Origin: Prorocentrum cordatum
Lineage: Eukaryota; Sar; Dinophyceae; Prorocentrales; Prorocentraceae
Length of the DNA stretch: 42,500 bases
Assembly: GCA_963575745.1 (NCBI GenBank)
Contig: CAUYUJ010005618.1
Location: 12,501-55,000, forward strand
Reading direction: 5' to 3'
Part shown: piece by piece, positions 9,410-19,185 of the stretch
How the letters are laid out: each line of letters begins with the position of its first letter
How positions within the stretch are numbered: position 1 is the stretch's first letter
Program-made: the position numbers and the translations under genes
The notes under the pieces: model-generated
The model's database searches: none
What the model saw: only the letters and a program-made list of their open reading frames with translations
What the model was told of the DNA's origin: nothing

Positions 9410-10351
9410 ATGCTGGAGGGTGCGGATATCTTCTCTCCCGAGCCCGAGAGAGAAGGTCGCGAGGCCAAGGTCGCAAGGCGGGAGATGGACGTACACCAGC
9501 TGGAGGACCTCATCACTCGTTCCGCCAACCGTGCTGCAGAGAGAACTGGGGAGACCATCCTCGCCCAGGTGAAGGAAGTTGCCGCTCAGGTAGCCCAACA
9601 AACATGTCGTGAAATGACGCAGGAATTCGGTTCGAGAGTGAAGGAGCTCGAGAGCAACCCCTCGATCATCGGCGGCGGCACCTCAGTCGCGGCCAGCGTG
9701 AACGGGGACATGGGGGGCACGCTCAACTCCAACCCGTACTGCGCCAACAGTGCCCAGCGGCACGTTCCAGAAGGGGTCGACATCAAGGGGTTCGTCGCCG
9801 ACGGGAAGGACCCAGATCCCACCTCCCTCACTGCTGCAGGTGCCCGTGCTGTTCTACGGGCCACCCTGAATGGCATCCCAGGCGACATCCGCGCCCTAGT
9901 CGACTCAGATAAGTCGGACAGTTTCCTGGACAAGAAGGCGCTGCACACCAAGATCACAATCTTCCTGAATAATAAGAACCGAGGGGATGCCTGGAATCTA
10001 AGCAAGTCTATCAAAGCTCTGATCGACCAGGGCACCATCTCCATCCACCAGAGGCCCCCCTCGGTCACCGTCGAACCTGACCCGTCCGTCACCACTTTCC
10101 GCCAGCAGGCCGCCAAGTTCTACAGTGCAGTAGAGAGCCTCAACCTGAACAAGTCAAGGCTCAAGTGGGACTATCCCAAGATCAGTGGGAACCAGCACAT
10201 CGTGGCCCGACGTATCGCTGGAGTACCGCACCCTCTCAAGCTCGCGACCTACAATGCGCAGCTGGGCTGGTCCACCATCGTCGGCAACTGGCGGGGCTGG
10301 GGATGCCAGGCTGACGAGACGGCTATCATGGCCGCCATCACGGGAGCGTGA
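9410..10351 (+). CDS. LINE ORF1-like protein (plus-strand element)
   Basis: An intact 313-residue frame. I chose ATG 9410 (MLEGADIFSPEPE) because upstream in-frame sequence is microsatellite and leader relict. The first ~80 residues are charged and helical (MDVHQLEDLITRSANRAAER, then ILAQVKEVAAQVAQQ), suggesting a coiled coil of the kind that trimerises LINE ORF1 proteins. A Gly/Ser-rich linker follows, then a conserved-looking segment with VDIKGFVADGKDPD, LVDSDKSDSFLDKKALHTKI and LKWDYPKISGNQHIVAR. No zinc knuckle or RRM is visible. It directly precedes the endonuclease frame, as expected for a LINE. The product would bind element RNA, an inference from position. It is the only undamaged frame of this element. 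Confidence 0.65.
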   Translation: MLEGADIFSPEPEREGREAKVARREMDVHQLEDLITRSANRAAERTGETILAQVKEVAAQVAQQTCREMTQEFGSRVKELESNPSIIGGGTSVAASVNGDMGGTLNSNPYCANSAQRHVPEGVDIKGFVADGKDPDPTSLTAAGARAVLRATLNGIPGDIRALVDSDKSDSFLDKKALHTKITIFLNNKNRGDAWNLSKSIKALIDQGTISIHQRPPSVTVEPDPSVTTFRQQAAKFYSAVESLNLNKSRLKWDYPKISGNQHIVARRIAGVPHPLKLATYNAQLGWSTIVGNWRGWGCQADETAIMAAITGA

Positions 10352-10376
10352 CGATCTCGAGGGCGTGCACGACTGA

Positions 10377-13300
10377 AGGGGTTCTAGTCGCATTGCAGGT
10401 CTCACGCTTGTATCCTGGAATGTCAACAATGCTCCGATGTGTACGATTCCCGTGATTAGTTCAAAGGTTGTTTCTTTCTACGGATCTGATTTGATTGTGA
10501 GTCTTCAAGAAGTCTCTTTTTGGAAGGAGGAGCTTGAAGATGATGTGCACATCGGAGGCTGGGAATATCATCATGAGAAAGGCTCATGCGTCGCCTTCCT
10601 CTGGCCAGTGCAGTTCTCTTCGCGCGTGCAGTCAGGATGCGTAAGCAAGGCACGAGTGGCGGGGGTCATGATCCAGAACCTCTGTGTTCAATCCTGCTAC
10701 CTTCCTGATTTCTGGGGCTACAGCATCAATGATTTCAAGGGTAGTATTTCAGATATCATGTCTAACTTTCGGTCCATTACGGCCTCGTCATCATCCTCCT
10801 CGTCCTCGTCCTATGCTCACGTCATCATGGGGGGTTTCAATACGTCACTACCTGAGGTCGAGGGGGTCACGGGAGCGTCAGAGTATAGGTGGGAGAGTGG
10901 GGGCGCCTTAGAGAGACAAGCCGCCATCTTCGATCTCATGTCCACGTTCCGTTGCCATGCTGCCTCAACATTCCTTACAGCTCATCAGAAGCCGCACACG
11001 TTCTGTTCATATAGTATTGGTAGTTGGAGAACCCTCGACTACATCCTTTGCAATCGCAACCTCTCTACCCAGGCTTTACTTCACAACGCCGAGTGTCTCT
11101 ATCTTGGTGGTGCGAAGCGTGATCATGCTCCTATCGGAATCCGAAGTCAAGGTTGAATCGACAAACGTCTATACCAGAATCACATGTACCTCACTGGGCG
11201 GCATCCAGATGGTGATTCGGCCAGGGATCGTTTCAGGTCAGACTCCGAGCTCATGTTGAGGGACATCCAGTTGGCCGAGTCAGCCCCCAGAGAGAACCTC
11301 CAGCGGGCCAGCGAGATCATCCATACGTATGCTACCGCTATTCCATATACGACTCGCTACTCTCGCAAAGCTCAGTTGCAGTCTCGTCCCCCCGATATTC
11401 TCATGCTGGAAGGGAAGCTGAGGGATGCCTCGGGTACCCCCGACTATAAGCCTGTACGTACTTAGCTTCGGAGAGTTCAGAGGCGCTGGCGCAGGCAGAA
11501 GGCCAGAATCGAGTTCCCCAACGCCAAAGCCAGGAAGGCGCAGCGAGTGGGCATTCCCCATGCCCTACATGATCGGGACGGGCGGGCACATGAGGATCGC
11601 TCAGCCTGGGCCAGCATCATCGAGGACTTCTGCCGTGAGAAGTACCAAGACCCCACCGCCACCACCTCCGCTTTTCTTCAGCGTGTCCATCTCCACCGCC
11701 AACGCGGGCATCATGGGGTGACTGCAGGTCGCAAGCACCCCGCCCTCACGGTCGGGCACGTGCACACCGCTCGGGCGAGGCTCAAGGCCGACAGCTCCGC
11801 GGGCAACGACCAGATCTGCGCTGAGATGGTGCAGGAATTGTCTACTTCCAGTGTAGAAGTATGCTATCAGCTTTTCAAGGCAAGGTTGGATGAGGAGGAG
11901 GATCATGCTGTTTCGTCGTGAACCACCATCATTATGACGTTTTTGGGGAAGGAACGAGGAGCCTAGCATATGTTTCTTTATCGTGGCGTTTCTCTTATCA
12001 GTGTGTTTCAGAAGTGGTATATTAATACACTTATGGCTTTGGCGGAGGAAGATGAGGAGATGTTTAATGCAGACCACCTGGGGAACTTCGGGTTCCAGAC
12101 GGGTCGGAACTGCAGCCAGCTCACAGGGCCCATCAGGAACCTGCTCTCGAAGGGTTGGGAGTGGCCAGGCAAGTTGCCGATTTTCGTCTTTTCAGGAGAT
12201 GTCCTGCAGGCCTTCGACTATCTCAGCCCTGCAGCGTGCTCTCATGCTCTTCAGTTTCGCCGTATGCATGGATTTCTGACCGCAGCCCTACTGCTGGAGG
12301 GTGTAGATCTCGAGTTGGTTCCTGTCTTCCGAGGCGCTCAGAGCCCTGTGCCTATTCCCTATACTAAATGTGAGAAAACTGGGGCCACGGACACCACGGG
12401 GAAATGGAATTATGTTAACGAGCTTATATTTTCTGATATGAGGAGGATCTGGAGTGAGACGGGAGGTGGACTACTTATTGAGGGTGCTAGATACTACAAC
12501 CTCCAGTGGGCTGATAATTGGTTGCTCCTGGCCTCGTCCGCAGAGAAGTTGCGGATGATAATTCGGGGCGCTACTTATGAGATGAGTTTGCTGGGTCTCT
12601 TTTGGAAAGCAAAAAGCATGGAGTATCTCACGCCCAGTATCGAGCACCAGCCTTCCTTGCCTATTACCATCTTCTGGCCTGGGTCTGCTTTCCTTGCCGC
12701 TCCGCCTGAAGAAGTCACCGACATCGGTCCCGCTCCCGCCTTCCTTGGTCCTCGAGCTCTCCAGGGACAACTCTTTGTTCCGAGACGCAAAGAGATACTC
12801 CTGCTAGGCACAGTGACCTCGGAGATTGGGGACTCCAACGCAGGCCTCGATCATCGAGTCAAGCAGGCGCTCAACATGTTTTTTTTTCAGCGAATCCCAG
12901 TTCAGACAGCCACTCCTCTCCAGGTCAGAGCGCATGTACCGCTATTCGGAGTGCGTGCCGCCGCGCCTACTTTACGGTGCCGAGAGTCTCGCGTGGAACC
13001 AAACTATGTTCGAACGTGTTCGCCAATTCGAAGGAGGGATGCCTCGGACAATCGCTCGAGTGCCGAAACGGGAGATCGAGAATAGCGAACAGTATTTTAA
13101 GAGAGAAACTCGTCAGAGACGTGCTATGTACAGACAAGCGGGCCACAAGAGTATGGAAACCCGACTTCCCGAGAAGATATTCTATAGTGTACCATCCTTC
13201 TTTTTCGACAACTCGTGGCACCAGAAGTGGAATATACACTCCGAGGCGGCATGGCGACGCCTCTCTGCCTCATGCAAGGTGCTGGAGGCACATATTCCAG

Positions 13301-14154
13301 GTCCCAAGCGGGTTCGCCACGGACCTGATCGTTGGAAACGCAGGGTGGGATGGGCGAGGAGGACTACTTGGGAGGATTTATTTTGTGACTACTGGGGAAA
13401 TGACTGGAGGGACAGAGTCAAGGACTGGGAGGAGGGGGAGGAGAACTTTCTTGCCTGGGCACTTGAGCACCGTGTCGGAGTTCAAGGCCGTGCGGCCCTC
13501 CGCCTCGAGCGTCAAGGCCGACAGCGGGCAGCCTCTGTTCGTGCTGACCACAAAAAGCGCAAGCGGGTGACCTTCGAAGATATGATCAGGTGGAGATCGG
13601 ATGGCCTCCACAAATTTAACATTATCCTGGACGTTAAGGGGGACAGCAGTACCGTGATCAGATGGGCGAGGGGGTTAGCCATAATTAACAACCACAGCTA
13701 CAAGTCTAAGATCCAGAACATGCAGAACATCCTACATAGTCTTCTGAGGGCCTGGGGAATGAGTACAGCAAAAACTGGCAGTGATCTTTTCAGGCATGTG
13801 TATAGATAATACAATACTCTAGCCGACGCCTGTGCGACCAGAGGAAACCAAGAGCATATTCCTTTCTTTTCCAATCGAGCTGGATCGCCCAGCCTCCCTG
13901 CCCGAGGCCCCATCTTCCTGCGGGGTTCCTTCGATGGCGGGGTCCGTGAAGGCCAGGCTGGTTTCGGCTTTGTCGTTGAGGTCATTGACCCTCTTTCGAA
14001 TCAGAGTGACGGCGTCCTCCTCGAGGGAGGCGGAGACCTAGGTGTCAGCACTGTGACACAGGCCGAGCTACACGGATTGTGGAAGCTCACGAGGGCAGTC
14101 GAGCTCCTGGCGACCACGCACAGGAGCCGCTGGGCCGATATCTCTCTTGTCTAG
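10377..14154 (+). pseudogene. LINE ORF2: endonuclease, reverse transcriptase, RNase H (degraded)
   Basis: Reading frame 3 runs through an exo/endonuclease-phosphatase domain: SWNVNN near 10410, SLQE with Glu at 10509, GGFN at 10830-10841, SWRTLDYILCN near 11030, RDHAP near 11120. It continues into a reverse transcriptase: YRGVSLISVFQKW, FGFQTGRNCS, SGDVLQAFD with Asp at 12198, GATDTTGKWN, WADN at 12507-12518. In-frame stops occur at 11154 (TGA), 11463 (TAG), 11919 (TGA) and 11964 (TAG). A 9-T run at 12879-12887 shifts the frame to frame 1, which carries ESLAWNQTMFERVRQFEGGM, HVYR, a TAA at 13807, NTLAD, FDGG and AELHGL before TAG at 14152. The usual endonuclease GDFN is GGFN, a likely GAT to GGT change. 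The second Asp of the catalytic YxDD box is Asn. The copy cannot retrotranspose on its own. Confidence 0.9.
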
Positions 14155-14387
14155 TCTTGTTTTGTCCTTGTGTCCTCTCTCTGTCCCTGTCACCACCATC
14201 CTGTTGCTCTCTTCCTGCAGCTGCCAGCACGACTCGTGCGAAGAAGGCTGGAACTCCTCCTCCTCCTCCTCCTCCTCCTCCTCCTCCTCCTCCTCCTCCT
14301 CCTCCTCCCCCTCCCTCCCTCTCCTCCTCCTCCTCCTCCTCCTCCTCCTCCTTTTCCTCCTCCTCCTCCTCCTCCTCTTGTTGATTC
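14155..14387 (+). repeat. LINE 3' flank and TCC microsatellite
   Basis: A short pyrimidine-rich segment ending CTCTTCCTGCAGCTGCCAG leads into TCC repeats at about 14253-14380. Open frames over the tract are repeat translations. No poly-A tail marks the LINE end. Confidence 0.85.
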
Positions 14388-14426
14388 GCAGGGCCGATTG
14401 TTTTTGATTGGGTCCGACGAGCAGTC
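14388..14426 (+). repeat. ~40-bp direct repeat downstream of the plus-strand LINE
   Basis: Matches 9134-9182 (CAGGGCCGATTG, then TGATTGGGTCCGACGAGCAG). Here the microsatellite precedes the repeat, while at the 5' side it follows. Confidence 0.8.
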
Positions 14427-14762
14427 TCCATCGCGCCTTCCCTGCCCCTGGATGCCGTGCTCGAGCTCTGCAGCAGGTGCCTCGCAGCCGCGCGAGGCCG
14501 GGGGCGCCGCCTCTGCCGCCGCCCCCCGCCTCTTCGCGCCCCTCCGCTCTGCCAGCGGCCCCTCCCGGCCCTGGCCGCCCGCCCTCGTGCCAGGGCTCAT
14601 CGGGGGCGGCAGAGATCACCGAGCGCGTTCCTCCTCCTCCTCCTCCTCCTCCTCGTAAGCGTCCGAAATAACACATGTCTGTCTTGATGTAATGCATCGT
14701 AGATCCCCCGCGGCGGATCCGGGTCATTTGCGAGTAGTTACCTTTGCGAGTAGTGGAGCGCG
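14427..14762. other. GC-rich intergenic DNA with short TCC tract
   Basis: TCC repeats at about 14628-14655. Nothing else is recognised. Confidence 0.6.
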
Positions 14763-14953
14763 CTCGTCTAAAAGAAGGGGGGTGGCGACCAGGGGTGGGT
14801 GGGTAGCACGGCGTGGGCCACTGTATTTCCTCAGGTTTCCCGGCGCCTCTTCTTATCTCATGGCGTCGTTGACCCGCCCTCCCCTGGGGCCGCGCACGTG
14901 CCGCCGGCCACGATTTGCGACCCCCCTCTTGCCCCCCTCTTGGCCGCCCTCGA
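14763..14953. mobile_element. MITE-like element R-B, copy 1 (diverged)
   Basis: Shares the internal landmarks of copies at 18989-19185 and 30151-30343: GGGTGGCGACCAGGGG, CGGCGCCTCTTCTTATCTCA, GGGGCCGCGCACGTGCCGCC and ACGATTTGCGACCCCCC. The right end, CCTCTTGGCCGCCCTCGA, is preserved. The left end has decayed to TCGTCTAAAAGAAGGGGGG. Confidence 0.75.
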
Positions 14954-15010
14954 GCTCGAGAAACGGGGGTCGAGGCAGACGGGGGGCGGCTAGAGCGCCG
15001 GATCTTGCGG

Positions 15011-15078
15011 GATTCAGCCGGGCCAGGGCGCAGGATCCTGCAGGATCCTGCAGGGTCTTGCAGGATCCTGCAGGGCCT
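15011..15078 (+). repeat. GGATCCTGCA decamer repeat
   Basis: About five imperfect decamers, AGGATCCTGC with variants such as GGGTCTTGCA. Confidence 0.9.
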
Positions 15079-15189
15079 GACTGCACCGGGTCGGGATGGA
15101 CCCGGGTCAGAAGATCCCCGATCGTGCTCCTCCCCGTGTGTCTCCGCCCCGCCCTCACCAGTGTCCCGAAGAAGAGCCAATCGTGTAGA

Positions 15190-15322
15190 CGCAACCTTCT
15201 TCGACGGTCCGAGCGGATGTCTGAGGTCGGCGCTGGGCCCCCCTGGCGGCGCCTCTGGCGGCAGGGAGGGCGGTCCTCGTGGACCTCCGAGAGATCTTAT
15301 GGCTCTGTCGTTTTTTGTTCCT
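15190..15322. repeat. Diverged copy of the long-armed hairpin R-D
   Basis: GGTCCGAGCGGATGTCTGAG followed by GTCGGCGCTGGG and a GGCGGCGCCT loop matches the left arm and loop of the element at 21851-22046. On the right, GGACCTCCGAGAGATCTTATG then TTTTTTGTTCCTC matches the outer right arm. About 20 nt of the inner right arm are missing, so the hairpin is broken. Confidence 0.7.
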
Positions 15323-15787
15323 CTATCTTCGCCCTGCCCTCCCCAGCCCCCCTCCTTTTCGTGGCCCCCCTGCAAGCTGCTGCGCTATCCCCGTCTCGCC
15401 CAACCAAGGCCCACTTCGATTCGATCGATCCGAATCGCCATCGGTTCGATTCCGATGTCCCGGCAATTCGATGCGGCCCGATGTCAACACAGCATAGATG
15501 TGCATCGGGGCGCAGCCGATTCCATTCGATTCGATTTCGACCTCGATTCCGAGCCGATGCAGCCGGGTTTGATGCTCCTTCCGCTTCGACTCGCCTCGAT
15601 TTTCCGATTCGGTGTTGACCGATGCTGCCCAATTCCGCCGCCCCTCTGCTGCGGCAGCTTGCAGCCCCCCCCCTCCCTTGCAAGCCACGTCATGTCGCTT
15701 CGCGGGCGTATGATCGACCCCAATCCCCGAGCTACGCCCAGAACGTTTCAAGTCTTCTGATGTTCCAACCTACTTTGGCCTTGATCA
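15323..15787. repeat. ATTCGA-rich degenerate repeat DNA
   Basis: From about 15405 to 15640 short units such as GATTCGATTTCGA and CGATTCCGAG recur in both orientations. The rest is unrecognised. No gene. Confidence 0.6.
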
Positions 15788-15913
15788 CCAGAAATAATTT
15801 CGAGCACCAAGAAAGTATCGAAACTGGAGAGTTTTCACGTGTCGGGCCCTGGGAGGCGACACTCGTTCGACTTAGCTTCGACACTTTCTCTGGGTGCTCG
15901 AGACTATTTCTGG
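15788..15913. repeat. Foldback (inverted repeat), ~42-bp arms
   Basis: The left arm at 15788-15827 starts CCAGAAATAATTTCGAGCAC. The right arm at 15871-15913 ends GTGCTCGAGACTATTTCTGG. The arms pair at most positions around a ~43-nt loop and flanks resume normal composition. It may be another non-autonomous inverted-repeat element. Confidence 0.75.
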
Positions 15914-16289
15914 GATGTGGCCCTGAATCGCGATGGGAACAGCATAGTCCACGTCGGGAATTGGAATCGCATCCCATCAGTCCCTCGGATCGGCACGTTA
16001 CAATGTGACATGCGCTCCTCCTCCCACACCCCCCTCCGCCCCTTCCTCCCCCCCCCCCTTCCCGCCGTCCTCTCTCCTCCCTTCCCTCCTCCAGCCCGCT
16101 GCCTGCGCCCCTTCGCCCTCACCCCTCCGTCCTCCCCGGCCTCGCCCGGGGGGAGCCGGCGCGCGGACAGAGCATGCGGCGGCCGCGCCGATGGCGGCGA
16201 CGGAGCCGCGCGTGGACGTGCCGCGCGGCGACGCGGAGGCGGGGGCGAAGCTGTTCAAGGCATCTGCGCGGAGCCGGTCGTGCGGGAGG
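15914..16289. other. C-rich intergenic DNA
   Basis: Pyrimidine-rich on the plus strand to about 16145, then GC-rich. No gene is recognised. Confidence 0.6.
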
Positions 16290-16516
16290 GAGGAGGAGGA
16301 GCAGGAGGGAGGTGGAGGACGAGGGGGAGGGGGCGGGGGAGGACGGGGAGGGGGAGGACGGGGAGGGGGAGGAGGACGGGGAGGGGGAGGAGGGGGAGGG
16401 GGAGGAGGAGGAGGAGGAGGAGGAGGAGGAGGAGGAGGAGGAGGAGGAGGAGGAGGAGGAGGAGGAGGAGGAGGAGAAGGAGGGGGAGGCGGAGTGGGAG
16501 GAGGAGGAGGAGCACT
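16290..16516 (+). repeat. GGA microsatellite
   Basis: About 225 bp of GGA and GGGGGA units, purest at 16400-16475. Reads as poly-Gly, poly-Glu or poly-Arg, and poly-Pro on the reverse strand. Confidence 0.95.
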
Positions 16517-16769
16517 GTAAACCCAGGAGTCATCAACGATGTTGGAATGATCCCTCCCTCCAAGCTCCCTCTTCATAGGCTACTACAATGTTTCATTTCA
16601 GTTGAGGGAACGGCCTCGTTGGAAAACACCAGTTTGAAGATCTTGAAGCGTGCCAAAACATTGTTCTCGGGATTTTAACGCCACGTATCAACCCGACTGC
16701 TGCGTCTTGACGATCCAGAATCATGCTAGAGCGCCATTTTTGGGACTCCTACACAGCGAACCAACATAA

Positions 16770-17108
16770 CTGTTGCGCCCGCATAATCCTGAATGCTTCC
16801 AAAACACAATTCCTGGCACGTTGATCATGGAAATCCGTGAAACCTTGCAAAGTTAAAACACTAATGTGCGCGGTGTTCAGGCGAGAGCCACATTTTGAAA
16901 AGGAACCGCCCTCAACCCGCGAAACTCTTGCAACTTTTTTGAATGAATATTCGCGGCGCTCAGGCGAGAGCCACATTTTAAAACCGACCCGCCCTCAATC
17001 CGTGAAGCTCTTGCAATTTTAGTAAGCAGAATGTGCGCGGCGCTGAGACGAGAACAACATTTTGAAAACCACCCGCCCTCCATCTGTGAAGATGTTGCCA
17101 CTTTTCCC
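16770..17108 (+). repeat. Four tandem ~82-bp repeats
   Basis: Units share AATGTGCGCGGCGCTCAGG, CGAGAGCCACATTTTGAAAA, CCGCCCTCAATCCGTGAA and CTCTTGCAATTTT. The first unit is the most diverged. Regular spacing superficially resembles a CRISPR array, but the whole unit is conserved and no unique spacers exist. Confidence 0.85.
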
Positions 17109-17215
17109 GCTTCAGAGTCTTTCTTGGTGAGGAAGTCTCAGGCGAAACGCCCGGTCCGCCCTAAAATTTGGCCTCGGGGTGCGACAGGGAGATGGTATCC
17201 ATGAGGAGAAGGAAT

Positions 17216-17275
17216 GGAGGAGGAGGACGAGGAGGAGGAGGAGGAGGAGAAGGCGGAGGAAGAGGAGGAGGAGGA
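17216..17275 (+). repeat. GGA microsatellite
   Basis: Imperfect GGA repeats of about 60 bp. The following 280 bp up to the minus-strand LINE shows nothing recognisable. Confidence 0.9.
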
Positions 17276-17914
17276 GGCATCAGGACGCATCAGAAAGAGG
17301 ACGCCGACAGTCCAGGGTAACCCAACCGAATTCGGAACAGACACAAGAAACGAATATTTGCTCAAAGCGACGAATCTCTACCCCAACGACCGCCTCCAGT
17401 GGACCCGAGGGATGGGGATGCCTACAATGCCCGAATCAATTCTCGCCAAATTCTGTCTCCATTTAGGCATGTGGGTGCACAGCGTCATGAGTTGTCGGGG
17501 GTCGGTGGTGCAACAAACCCCACAGGTGCTAAATAATGTCAAGCAACATCTACTCCACTATTGCAGTGTGTGAGACTGGCGAAGGACTTTGCCACCGACA
17601 CGCTGGACCCCACGGAGAGGCTCGAATTCCCGAAACGCCTTCACACTACAGAAGAGTCTCACACATCTGCAATACCGAATTCTGATTCGACAACCCCGAG
17701 CATCTGGTAAGTAAAACTTAGCACCCACCCTACTCCACGTATACTCAGACTGCTTCGAAACCCGCGCCAACTTAGGGAGAGATTTCTCGCTTTCCGCTTT
17801 CAGTCTCACCGCGGTCCACGGATCGGCTTGGATCACATCTCCCAGCGCTCTCCACGCCCGACATCGGATCAGGGTCGCTTCCGCCTCCCTCCTATCTGTA
17901 GGAGGGTCCCAACA

Positions 17915-18480
17915 CACGAGTTCGGACACAGCCTTTTCAGCCATCGCCCCAGCGAGTGCGTCAGCACACTCATTGCCGAAGGCTCGCAAACACGCTTCTT
18001 CATCGCGGAGTGCCCCCTCCTCTGGGTGGGAGGGAACCCATTCTATTATTACCTGCGCATCAGACCCTCTAGCGCGAAGCGCAGCGACGACCCTGGTCCA
18101 AAGGCCAGCATTAGCTCCCCCTCCAAGGACTTAACACCGAACTTCTGACCTTTAGCCCAGGCGTCTTGGATCGGGAGGTGATCGGTTATAAACCCGACTC
18201 GGCCTGGGATCTGCCCGATCGCGAGCGCAGGCGCGGTGCGCCGTCTGCCGCCTCCCCTGCATGGTCACCCCGAGACCCCAGACCGACTCCCAAGCGGCTC
18301 CCGCAGGAGGAGCCACGGCAACAGCTCCAGTGCCCACCCGACGCCGAGGGTCGTCCGAGAACCCCCCGCCCGACGCATCCCCAAACGCGGTTGCGTAGCC
18401 TCCGGCGTCGCGGGGGATACCATTCCCATCTCTGGAGCTAGAGTGCACTGGGGGATCCCCGGACACACGTCGGCGCCGTC
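17915..18480 (-). pseudogene. RNase H domain of the minus-strand LINE
   Basis: The order is canonical. GDASGG, with the first catalytic Asp near 18379, is followed by RVGTGAVAV. HRA then the remains of an AEL-type Glu helix follow (frame shifts near 18220). Next come WVPSHPEEGALRDEE near 18050-18010, and GNECADALAGAMAEKAV with Asn near 17974 and the closing Asp near 17962. At least two frame changes separate the blocks. RNase H removes element RNA after first-strand synthesis. About 120 residues after it, ending near 17558, are unrecognised. Confidence 0.8.
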
Positions 18481-18602
18481 TCGGACCGCCCAGGAGCCCC
18501 ACGGAGCCAGCAGCCAGGAGAGCCGTCGTGGCTGAACCTGGCCTGATCCACCAGGCGCTGGGGCCGCTCGCGATCTCTGTGGCCAACGTTGGCCTCGCAG
18601 TC

Positions 18603-18799
18603 TTAAGTCGGGCCTGTCCCCCTACAGGGGGATTTTCGACGAAAAATTTGAAAAAAAATCCCCCAAATACCCCCAAAAGGTTTAAAACATACTCAAAAAA
18701 TAGTCCCCATATTGTTTTTTATTATTTTTTGATTTTTTTTGTGGTATTTTTAATTTTTCGTAGAAAAAACCCCTGTGTAGGGGGACAGGCCCGACTTAA
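18603..18799. mobile_element. MITE-like element R-A, copy 2 (best preserved)
   Basis: Termini read TTAAGTCGGGCCTGTCCC and, at the other end, GGGGACAGGCCCGACTTAA. The 197-bp body is strongly AT-rich and without an open frame. A perfect 8-bp target duplication, TCGCAGTC, lies at 18595-18602 and 18800-18807. It inserted into the minus-strand LINE between its connecting region and RNase H. An 8-bp duplication is typical of hAT and P superfamilies, but the terminal TTAAGTCGGGC does not match a superfamily terminus I can name. Confidence 0.92.
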
Positions 18800-18988
18800 T
18801 CGCAGTCCCAGATCCTGTGGACCAAACCTTCCGGCGCCTTGCGGCACCGCCGGCAAGCGACAGCAGGAATCCGGCAGCCCTGCGGCGCGCAGGCGCTCGC
18901 GTGGCCACGGGCCGCCCGTCGCGACGAGCACGTGGGCCGCGCGTCGGGGCGATCGCGTCTCCGTCCGACTGCAGCTGCGGCACTGCAC

Positions 18989-19185
18989 TCGGGGGCGGCA
19001 AAGAGGGGGGTGGTGACCAGGGGGGGGTGGATGTCATGGCGGGGGCCATGATATTTCCCCGGATTTCATGGCGCCTCTTCTTATTTCATTACGTCCCTGG
19101 CCCCCCCCGCTGGGCCGCGCACATGCCGCCAGTCATGATTTGCACCCCCCCCCCTCTTGGACATCCCCCTCTTGGCCGCTCCCGA
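18989..19185. mobile_element. MITE-like element R-B, copy 2
   Basis: Left end TCGGGGGCGGCAAAGAGG, right end CCTCTTGGCCGCTCCCGA, body 197 bp without open frame. The pentamer TGCAC lies directly outside both ends (18984-18988 and 19186-19190) and is the probable target duplication. It interrupts the minus-strand LINE. Confidence 0.85.

Noticed and set aside
16728-16750. GCGCCATTTTTGGGACTC as a leader relict
   Set aside because: An extra T and mismatches in the 3' half; not near any ORF.
16770-17108. Regularly spaced repeats reminiscent of a CRISPR array
   Set aside because: The whole ~82-bp unit is conserved, with no unique spacers, and the DNA is eukaryotic.
18603-18799. piggyBac-type insertion with TTAA target duplication
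   Set aside because: Octamer TCGCAGTC outside both TTAA copies is the true duplication; TTAA belongs to the element ends.
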